64,000 nt of DNA, from positions 310,001 through 374,000 of the forward strand of contig OZ237739.1 in the NCBI GenBank assembly GCA_965178125.1. The letters run 5' to 3'. The stretch is from Bilabrum cf. latius (taxonomy: Eukaryota > Bigyra: Bicosoecida > Bigyra > Bicosoecida). The number at the start of each line of letters is the position of its first letter. Position 1 is the stretch's first letter. Positions 56,788 through 64,000 of the stretch are shown here, in pieces. Both the position numbers and the translations under genes were made by a program. The notes below the pieces were generated by a model. That model ran no database searches. It saw only the letters and a program-made list of their open reading frames with translations, and was not told where the DNA came from.

Positions 56788-59700
56788 TCATTTCTTAATC
56801 CCGTACACATGCCCCGCCTCCGTGCTGAACACCAGAGACCCCTGGGCCTGCCCTGGGCCCACCCGCACCGGCGCCCCTCCCGCCGTCTCGTCCACCACCT
56901 TGGGTCCCTCAAACGGAGGGTAAAAGGCGAAGGCGCCGCCCACCGTGGAGGTCACGTTCACGCTCACCAGAGGGGCATCAAAGCTCAGCTTGAACCCGCC
57001 CCTAGACCGCAGCCCCCTCACCTTGGCGGGTCTTGTCGCGTCCCACGCAGGCAGGAACTCCGCCGTCGCGCTATCCACGTCTGCCAGCAGATTGATAACG
57101 GCGTCCACTGCGCCCATCTGCTCCAGCCCTCCTCCTCCTAGGCTGGGCCAGTAATTCGGGTTCATTGTCTTCAGCAGGGCGCCCTCGAACGCCTGAAGCA
57201 ACGACGCGCTGCAGTCCCCGTTGTCGCAAAGGCGGGCCGCCGCCGGCCACGCGGAGCACAGGCCGTTCTGAGGCCTCCACCCCGATTTGTTCCCCAGCGC
57301 CCACGCCGTTCGGTTGAATGCCTGCATCAGCTCCACGTCCTGGGACCGCCGAGTCACCACGCGCCCGGGGTACACCGGCATCGTGTCCACCAGCGGCGTG
57401 TTGTAGTTCCCGTACGGTGGCACCACCTCGCCCTCGGGCGTCATGCCGCTCGCCACCTGAGGCTCGGAATCAGACGTGAGCGCGAACGGCGCCAGCGAGT
57501 CACGCACCGCCCGCCACCTCTGGATCTTGCTGGCGTTCTGCATGCCGGCGGCGGCCGCCAGGTCAATGGACTGCGTCAGCATGTAGCGGGCTAGGCCCAA
57601 GTCGGCCGACACCTGCAGCTCGTAGGGCGGCGAGGGCCCCCCCGTCCGCTGGTGGCAGGACTCCTGACCGCATGAAGGGATCAAGTCGAGCCAGGACGAG
57701 TTCGTGGGCGACTGCACGGCGTACGACGCGTAAAAGTCCGCAACGCCAGTGACCCAAGGGTACACCGTCTCACGCAGCAGCGTGTTGTTCATCGTGTGCA
57801 TATACCAGTCCACGAGCGGGGCGGCAAACATGGCCGCGGGCCATCGGTTGCCCCAGTCGGTGTAGAAGCCCTGTCCGCCGAAGGGGCCGCACGAGTTCGG
57901 TGCCGAGAGCCCCTGAAAGGAAGTGGGGTCCGGGAACCCGATGCTGGTTCGTGACACCGACATGGTCACGTCCGCCGTTCCCGTGCCCAGCGAATGAGCA
58001 TGTGGCGAACCGCCCACGGACCAGTTCACGCCGGTCCTCAGCTTGGACATGTTGTACAGCACGCCCGCGAAATCGGCGTATGGCTCGAACAGCTCAAGTC
58101 GGCCGAGAGCAGAGGCGCCGAACATGTTGGCCTCCACGTTGTAGCTGCGGGAACAGAGAGGAGAGCAAGAAGGCATTTAACCATGCAATACCATACACAA
58201 ATCAAGCAGGAATTGCAAGAAGCTGCTCGCGAAAGGAAAGCAAGCCATCCACAGCAACAAGCACTCACTCGATCGTGACATCGTCCCGCCAGCCAGCAGG
58301 ATCAAGGTTGTTGAAGGGACCCCACAGCGACGGCACCACGCCGCCGCTCTGTCCTGACGCGCCGCGCAGGTAGTCCATTCCCACCAAGAAACCGTCCAGC
58401 ACACAACCGGGAGCGCTGCTGCCGGTTGCCCCGCCGTCGCAGACGGTGCCGTCAGGCAGCAAATCGATCACGCTGCCCTCCCACCACGCGTCCCACCACG
58501 CATCGTGCGCCTTGCGGGCCTCATCAGGACCAGGGAACTGCATCACCTCGGACTCGGCGAGGGCAGCGGCCGGGAAATCGTGCGAGCCCGGCGCAGGGGG
58601 CGGGGGCGGCGGCTGCGTCGGATGGTCCCGCGCCGTGGCTGCTTGCACCACCACAACGAAGTCTTGCTGGTCCTGATCACAGTTGAAAAACGAGACCACG
58701 TTCGAGGCGCTCACCGCTGGGCTCTGCGCCGGCACCGCGTCAACCCACGAGCCCGACGATTTCTCCTGCACAAGCACTCTCATGGCAAGAGCCACGTCGC
58801 GGTCGGACAGCTCCGGGACGGAAATCAGGCAGCCCTCGCCGCTAGTGAGGCACACCCACTGCCAGCCATCGCTTGCAGGAGCATCACCTGGTGCCAGATT
58901 GTCCGCAGGAGCTGCTTGCGAGTACCAGCCGTGGGTGCTGCTGCTGTTGCAGCTGGTCAGCCACAGCGTGCTCCCGTTGGTATTGGAATCCACGCACATC
59001 CGGTCATCCGATGACAGCGCGGAGCTCGAGCTCGGGTTCCACACGAGCTGGTCCTGCTTTGAGCCATCGCTGCCGGGCATGCTCCATGTCCCGGCCTGCG
59101 CTACCGGCTCGCTGCATGCCAGTGTCACCACAGGCACCATGGCACTGCTGCTATTTACGTACGCAAAGGCCCATGGTGCAAGCGGCTCATTGTCTGGTAG
59201 AGGTGCGAGGCACTGCGGGCCTGGGCGGGCGGGTTCGAACGACAGTGGGCCATCTGACCTCGATTCCAGCTGGGAGGTCTGGGCGTCAAGCCTGAGCTCC
59301 CGCACGCCGCGCAGCAGTCCCTGGGACGGCGTGGCGGATCCTAGCACAGCGGGCGCGTACCTCGCGTAATTGCTGCGTCGCACCACGGTGTACACGCTCC
59401 CCCGCACGCCGGCCCACGTCGGCAGCCCGTGGTCCAGGCCCTTGAACTGAGCTTTCGCCGGGCTCCCCGCTGGCACCCTGAGATCAAAGCCCACTTGGGG
59501 CAGACCGGTGACGCTGACTCGCGCTACAAAGGTGCGCGTGCGGGCCTGCACAAAAGACTCTGTGATTGAGATGTTCTCAGCTCCGCTGCTCGACGCCATG
59601 CTGGCGGTGACAACGGCCGGCTGGAACGACTGCGTGCCTGCTACGCTTCCGACTTCGTGCAAGTCTGGCGCCCCGAATGCCAATGATCCCACAGCGAGGT

Positions 59701-59980
59701 GTTGGAAAAGCCACCCGTCTCCTCCTTGGAAAATCGCATCGCTCCAAACGTCGTTCTTGCCAAAATAGGCTGCGATCGAAGTGTCCTCATCGCCGCCAGA
59801 TCCAGGCAAGCTGAAAACCGCACCAAAGTCTCCACCAGCGGTCAACGGGCCATCGCTTACTTGCTTAGATGGTGTGTGTGTCGTTGGGCTGTTCCAAATG
59901 CCAACATGAGACGAGGGATGGCCCCGCGAGGCACGCAATGCAAACAGTACGACGGCCACTGCTTGCAACTCTAGCCGCAT
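56788..59980 (-). CDS. Secreted six-hairpin-type glycosidase-like protein, 1,022 aa, two exons
   Basis: ATG 59978-59980 opens a signal peptide (ELQAVAVVLFALRASRGHPS). Exon 1 ends at 58269 (GA|GTGAGT), the intron is 124 nt, and exon 2 starts at 58144 (CTACAACG), giving the in-phase join TIDYNVEANMFGASALG. It stops at TGA 56788-56790 with no in-frame TAG. The N-terminal part (VSDGPLTAGGDFGAVF, AAYFGKNDVW) resembles the beta-sandwich opening of GH95-like and related (alpha/alpha)6-barrel glycosidases. DYNVEANMFGA...LFEPYADF resembles their catalytic barrel entry. Around 58850-59050 a CVDSNTNGSTLWLTSCN segment looks like a ricin-B-type carbohydrate-binding repeat inserted in the protein. It probably digests oligosaccharides outside the cell. 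Family number and substrate are not assigned. Confidence 0.68.
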
Positions 59981-60176
59981 GACAGAAACTAGACGATTGA
60001 GCGGCGGACAGGAACTCAGCGATAGGTATTCCGCCTAGCTGAAGTGTGGTATCTTCAGACCCTCCTGTAAATACAGATTCTCTATCAAAATGTTACGTTA
60101 CTACACAATCAATGTCAAAATCGGCATGTCGGTTTTGCGAGAAGTGACAGAGCATCTCGCCTCCCAAACAGCCTCC

Positions 60177-63100
60177 TTAGTCCTCATCCATCTCAAACTC
60201 ATCCTCGGCCTGCCCCACCAGAGCCTCCACCAGGTCCATGTCGCCACCCTCTGCCCCTGCCAAGGCAGCCTCCAGGTCGAAGGCATCGCCAGACAGCCCG
60301 CCGTCCTCGTCATGCTCTGCCCCCCGACTAAAGTCAGCGCTCCCACGGTCTGTACCGCTCGCACCAGGCAATGGCGGCAGCGACGTCTGCGACTGCTTTC
60401 CGGCACCGAAGGCCCCCCTACTACCCGAGGCCAAAGCGCCGCTCTGCTCACTAGACCTGCCAGTCGTGGAGGTCTGCGCCCCGGAGGCTTCGCGACTTCG
60501 TTCAGCGGATTCTTCGAGCCTTTGCTCCTCTTGATCACGGAGGCTCCTCGCTGCGGCTGCCAGCCCGCCCGAGTGCTCTCCCGAAGCCACCGACGATCTC
60601 CTCCTGCCGCCCTTCTTCTTCTTGTGCTTCTTTCTCTTCTTGCCGCTCGAGTCCCCGCCGACCTCCCCGCCGGCTGCATCTGCGTCATCCTGCGAGCTTA
60701 CTACGGAAGACCGCCTCCGCCTGCGGTGCTTCTTTTTCTTCTTGTCGCCGTCGGCACCGTCAGCACCGTCAGCCTCCCCGCCTGCCGCGATGGAGGACCG
60801 TCTCCTCCTCCTCTTGTGCTTTTTGGTGGTCTTGCTCGTTGTGGTGACCACCTTATTGCCGTCAGCGTCCTCGTCCTCCGCCTCTTCGCCGTCCTCGTAC
60901 GTGTGGTACGTGGTGGTGGTCGTGGTTGTCGTTGTCGTCTGAGAAGACGAGCCGCCGCCATGTCCGCCGCCGCTGCCGTCCTGGGCCAGCATCGCGGCAG
61001 CCATCGCGAGTGCATCCTCGCCCTGAACCTCGTCGGCGCCTGCTGCACCTCGCGCTCTGCCGCGCGTGCTTGTGCCCGCACCATCGCCGCCCGAGCCGGC
61101 AGAACCTGCGGACCCTGACGACGTCTCTCGTCCTCGAGCCCCAGCGCTCGTGCTGCTCACGTCGCGCGAAACATCCCGAGAATTCAGACCGTCCTCGTCC
61201 TCGTCAAATCCGTCTTCTGCGTGCTCCACCATCTGCGTCAAAATGTCGAGGTCACCGCCAAGCCCAAAGTCCATGTCGTCTTCTATTTCGCCGTCACCGA
61301 GCCCAGCGCCCTCCCCGCTCCCGCCTCGAGAACCGCCGGTGGCTCCTGCAATGTCGGGAAGAAGAGACGCCCGGCGCTTCTTCCCGCCCGAGCTGGCACC
61401 AGCGGAATCTCGTCCGGCGCCAAGGCGCTCCTTGGACGCTTCAGCAAGAGCATCTGCTGCCTTGTTCGATGTGTCAGCTTCCGCAGCATCTTCAGGAGCA
61501 CTGCCACGCTGCCGCCAACCCGCGCTGCGCACTGGCCCGCTGTTCTCTGCACGGCCCAGCTCCGGCTCGGCATCGACCGCGGGATCGGCAGCAGCACTGC
61601 GCTCACCGCCGCTTTGGTCTGGCCGGATAGGCGCTGCGTTTGTGCTAGCCGAGAGTCCTTCCAGCATGTCTGCCACTCGCTGGTCGTTCGCATCTGCAGC
61701 CGGCGACTCGCGGCCGCTCCCTTGCTCCTGCTGGCCCATACCTCCCATGCCCGGTAGGTCAGGCAGCTTCACGACGGAGCTATTTCTCCTCGCTTTTGAG
61801 TCTTTGCCGATGGCGGCCTCCTTCCCGGCACTCCCGGTTACGTTCTCCTCCTCGTCATCGTCGCCGCTGTCGTCGAACCGGAACATATCGACAGCGCTTT
61901 GCCGGCGGTTGCCGCCCCTGGACTTGGACGAGCCAGCCTCCACGACTTCGTTGCCGTGCGTGTCCGTTCGAGAACTCGTGCTTCCGTGCGTGTCTGTTCG
62001 GCTGTTTGTACCCTTGGACTTGGAGGTCTGACTCCTCCACCGCAAAGAAGCCCGCCGCACCATGGCTGCCTGCTCGGCAACGGATGCCATCGACCCGTGC
62101 GACTTGCCCGACACGTTCACGTCACCTGCACCGAAGAAGCCAGAGCCTGCCCCGACCGCACCAACTGCACCGGCTGGCGTGGTCCCCGCACCCGGTGTCT
62201 TGGGCATCTTGGCGGCCATCTCCGCCGCCATCTGCTCCTCCTCGTCGGGGGCCTCGTGGTCAGCCTCCCTGTCCGCGTTGTCCACTGCCATCGCCACAAG
62301 GTCAAAGTCCTCAAAATCGTCGTCGTCGCCATCGAGGACGATCGCGCCCTCTAGGTCTTGAGAGGCCAGCGAGCCACTCGCCACTGCCGCACTGCGGTCG
62401 CCGTCAGCAGCGCCTTCAGGATCACGCTCTGGCACGCCCTCGAGACCCATGCTGCGGTCGTAGTCCTTCTTCAGCTCGGCCATCTCGTCCTCGTCGATGT
62501 CGCCCTTGCCCTTGTCCTTCTCCAGGGCGTGCGTCGCGGCGCGCAGGTCGATCTGGCTCTGTCTCACCTGTTTCAGAAGGTTCGGTGCCACGTCACCAAC
62601 GCTATGCTCGTTGGCGTCGCCGCTGTCTGTTCGGACGCGGTTGGCGATTGCCATGACAGCGGCATCCACATCATCGCCCTTGCCACCCTTGCCAACCTTT
62701 TCTCCCTTAGCGTTGAAGCCCTCGGGCAGCACCTGGCTGCTGCGCTTGCCCTTGGAGGTATCCCCCCAGTTGCGGAAGAGAGGCAGACCATCGTGCGCCC
62801 GGCAATCCTCAGTGTTCCAATATACCGTGATCGCAACACCCGCAGAAACCCAAATGAGCGTAGCAAGAATGACAATAACGTTGCTGTCATACTGCATGTC
62901 ATTGTTCTCGCGAGACGGCAGCTCGCCGTCTTCGGAGAGATCGCCGACGTCAGGTGCATCTGCAGCATCGGGGATGGCCACGTGTGTGATGAGCAGAAGC
63001 CACGCGATGATGGCTGCGATCACAATCGGCAGGCGGGCAAGGTCGTGCGCGCGCTCGAACGGCAGGGGGTTCTTCAACCACGTGGCGATCGCCAGTGCAG

Positions 63101-64000
63101 TCAGTGCCAGCGTGCCGATGATGATTGCAGCCAGCAGCGACCTCGTCTGCAGGATCACGCCGCACCACACCACGGTCACCATCGCAGCTGCCAGCATCAG
63201 GACAAAGGCTGGCTTGAGCTGCAGCTCCAGGGCCCACTGGTTGACGGCCTTGAAGCGCTTGGCCTCGGCGATGCGCGCCTCGGAGTAGCGCGCGGTCTGA
63301 TCCTCGTTGGCGCGAGTTGCCTCGGCCACGATCAGTCTCTGCTTCACATCCATTGCCTCCCAATCCTCTTCCCGCTCGTCCCTGCGCATGCGAACGCTCA
63401 GGCCCCACGCCAGCGTGGGGATAAACAGGATCAGCGCGACCGCAGAGAAGAACACGCCAGTGATGTGCTCCCCGGTCCAGCACGACACCTGCTCGCACAG
63501 CCCCTCGGTCTGACGGAAGGTACCGAAGGGAAACCCGCACGTCCAGATCTGCATGAAGATGATCAGCATCGGCACAGGCAGAATCAGCAGGATCACGTAA
63601 GCAACGAACACGAAGATCTCCCACAGGAAAGGGTGCATGATGTCGCGGCCCTCCTCAGGCTGCGTGTCTGACCCCTGCGAGTCGTAGCCGTCTTCCTCAG
63701 AGTCCGTACCGGCGGCCTCTGCCTGCCTTGTCTCGTCCTGCGCGTCCGAGTCCGTCGATCCCAGGGACTGCATCCGGCTGCTAAACCCTGCGTTCGTCAC
63801 ACCCGTCATGCCAGTCACGCGGCTGAATTCCGAGTCCTTTCGGCCCTTGGCACCCCTGCCTCCCGTGGTTCCATCCTGCTTTCCACCCCAGCCTGACCCG
63901 CCCTTTTGGGGTGAGTCCAGAAGCGACTTGCCGTCGAAGGGATTGGCGGGACGATCCGCCTCATCGTCGGCATCATCGTCCTCGTCTTGCGAGTTGCTGC
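60177..64000 (-). CDS. Multi-span membrane protein with long acidic/basic cytosolic tail, 5'-truncated
   Basis: The frame is open from the window edge to TAA 60177-60179, giving 1,273 visible residues and no in-frame TAG. The first 110 residues are acidic and Ser-rich. Six hydrophobic spans follow: FVFVAYVILLILPVPMLIIF, GVFFSAVALILFIPTLAWGL, AFVLMLAAAMVTVVWCGVIL, LLAAIIIGTLALTALAIATW, LPIVIAAIIAWLLLITHVAI and VIVILATLIWVSAGVAITVY. A Cys pair (TCGF...CEQVSCW) between spans 1 and 2 suggests a disulfide-bonded extracytosolic loop. The remaining 900 residues are disordered, alternating Asp/Glu-rich blocks with three Lys/Arg-Ser clusters (KKKKHRRRRRSS type) at about 60600-60860 and a Thr run (TTTTTTTTTT) near 60930-60960. 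No family is recognised. The arrangement recalls a receptor or channel with a long phosphorylatable tail, but that is inference. Confidence 0.7.
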   Translation of the reverse strand, partial: SNSQDEDDDADDEADRPANPFDGKSLLDSPQKGGSGWGGKQDGTTGGRGAKGRKDSEFSRVTGMTGVTNAGFSSRMQSLGSTDSDAQDETRQAEAAGTDSEEDGYDSQGSDTQPEEGRDIMHPFLWEIFVFVAYVILLILPVPMLIIFMQIWTCGFPFGTFRQTEGLCEQVSCWTGEHITGVFFSAVALILFIPTLAWGLSVRMRRDEREEDWEAMDVKQRLIVAEATRANEDQTARYSEARIAEAKRFKAVNQWALELQLKPAFVLMLAAAMVTVVWCGVILQTRSLLAAIIIGTLALTALAIATWLKNPLPFERAHDLARLPIVIAAIIAWLLLITHVAIPDAADAPDVGDLSEDGELPSRENNDMQYDSNVIVILATLIWVSAGVAITVYWNTEDCRAHDGLPLFRNWGDTSKGKRSSQVLPEGFNAKGEKVGKGGKGDDVDAAVMAIANRVRTDSGDANEHSVGDVAPNLLKQVRQSQIDLRAATHALEKDKGKGDIDEDEMAELKKDYDRSMGLEGVPERDPEGAADGDRSAAVASGSLASQDLEGAIVLDGDDDDFEDFDLVAMAVDNADREADHEAPDEEEQMAAEMAAKMPKTPGAGTTPAGAVGAVGAGSGFFGAGDVNVSGKSHGSMASVAEQAAMVRRASLRWRSQTSKSKGTNSRTDTHGSTSSRTDTHGNEVVEAGSSKSRGGNRRQSAVDMFRFDDSGDDDEEENVTGSAGKEAAIGKDSKARRNSSVVKLPDLPGMGGMGQQEQGSGRESPAADANDQRVADMLEGLSASTNAAPIRPDQSGGERSAAADPAVDAEPELGRAENSGPVRSAGWRQRGSAPEDAAEADTSNKAADALAEASKERLGAGRDSAGASSGGKKRRASLLPDIAGATGGSRGGSGEGAGLGDGEIEDDMDFGLGGDLDILTQMVEHAEDGFDEDEDGLNSRDVSRDVSSTSAGARGRETSSGSAGSAGSGGDGAGTSTRGRARGAAGADEVQGEDALAMAAAMLAQDGSGGGHGGGSSSQTTTTTTTTTTYHTYEDGEEAEDEDADGNKVVTTTSKTTKKHKRRRRRSSIAAGGEADGADGADGDKKKKKHRRRRRSSVVSSQDDADAAGGEVGGDSSGKKRKKHKKKKGGRRRSSVASGEHSGGLAAAARSLRDQEEQRLEESAERSREASGAQTSTTGRSSEQSGALASGSRGAFGAGKQSQTSLPPLPGASGTDRGSADFSRGAEHDEDGGLSGDAFDLEAALAGAEGGDMDLVEALVGQAEDEFEMDED

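Noticed and set aside
1-64000. Selenocysteine, pyrrolysine or programmed stop readthrough instead of reassignment
   Set aside because: Selenocysteine uses UGA. The TAGs occur in many unrelated genes, often in clusters and in low-complexity regions, which does not fit site-specific recoding.
1-64000. UAG as leucine, as reported in some other eukaryotes
   Set aside because: TAGs fall at Gln columns in TTLL, HDDC2 and GH31 and within CAG/CAA runs; Leu would not fit these contexts.
1-64000. Bacterial contamination, CRISPR arrays, rRNA or tRNA genes
   Set aside because: Spliceosomal introns, TTLL, PX/PDZ, RING and Sfi1-like proteins show eukaryotic nuclear DNA. I saw no direct-repeat array and no rRNA; tRNAs were not found by eye but a covariance search was not possible.

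Overview
This is a nuclear fragment from a unicellular, probably flagellated eukaryote. It is GC-rich by eye and gene-dense, with few, mostly short GT-AG introns (about 90-250 nt). It carries eukaryote-specific proteins: a tubulin ligase-like glutamylase, a protein with Sfi1-like centrin-binding repeats, a possible CFAP97-like ciliary protein, a PX-PDZ protein, a RING E3 and a GT8 glycosyltransferase. I cannot name the species or the supergroup.

The central observation is a variant genetic code. Read with the standard code, most genes break into same-frame pieces that all end in TAG. Read with TAG as glutamine, the pieces join into long genes that end only in TGA (most) or TAA (a few). I counted about 100 in-frame TAG codons in 15 genes, and none of about 20 gene ends is TAG. 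Glutamine is indicated by TAG at family-conserved Gln columns (two in the TTLL ATP-grasp domain, one in an HDDC2 homologue, one in a GH31 enzyme) and by TAG inside CAG/CAA runs. TAA and TGA appear to remain stops.

Layout. 1-486 (+) end of peptidyl-tRNA hydrolase 2; 659-1878 (-) HD-domain nucleotidase; 1949-6637 (-) long AP2-like protein with Q/S/G-rich tail; 6640-8283 poorly resolved; 8284-15378 (+) Sfi1-like coiled-coil protein; 15458-16945 (+) secreted TIM-barrel-like protein; 17249-19588 (-) GT8 enzyme; 19952-22864 (-) unrecognised 970-aa protein; 23061-23748 (+) small acidic-tailed protein; 23871-24140 a 45-bp minisatellite; 24102-26567 (-) LtrA-like membrane protein; 26689-29940 (-) secreted GH31; 30120-32100 (-) PX-PDZ protein; 32364-36416 (+) unrecognised; 36590-43600 (+) unrecognised 2,260-aa protein; 43798-45660 (+) CFAP97-like; 45726-46154 (-) small protein; 46317-49237 (-) membrane-anchored RING protein; 49336-50544 (+) unrecognised; 50818-52082 (+) Fe/Mn superoxide dismutase; 52476-56648 (-) TTLL; 56788-59980 (-) secreted glycosidase-like protein; 60177-64000 (-) multi-span membrane protein running off the window.

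There is no operon logic. Themes are the cilium/centrosome (Sfi1-like, TTLL, CFAP97-like) and carbohydrate turnover (GH31, TIM-barrel-like protein, six-hairpin-like glycosidase, GT8). All joined models were read by eye; the seams between pieces were checked codon by codon in the TTLL, the 970-aa gene, the LtrA-like tail and most of the 2,260-aa gene, and read through less exhaustively elsewhere. No alignment or search was run.
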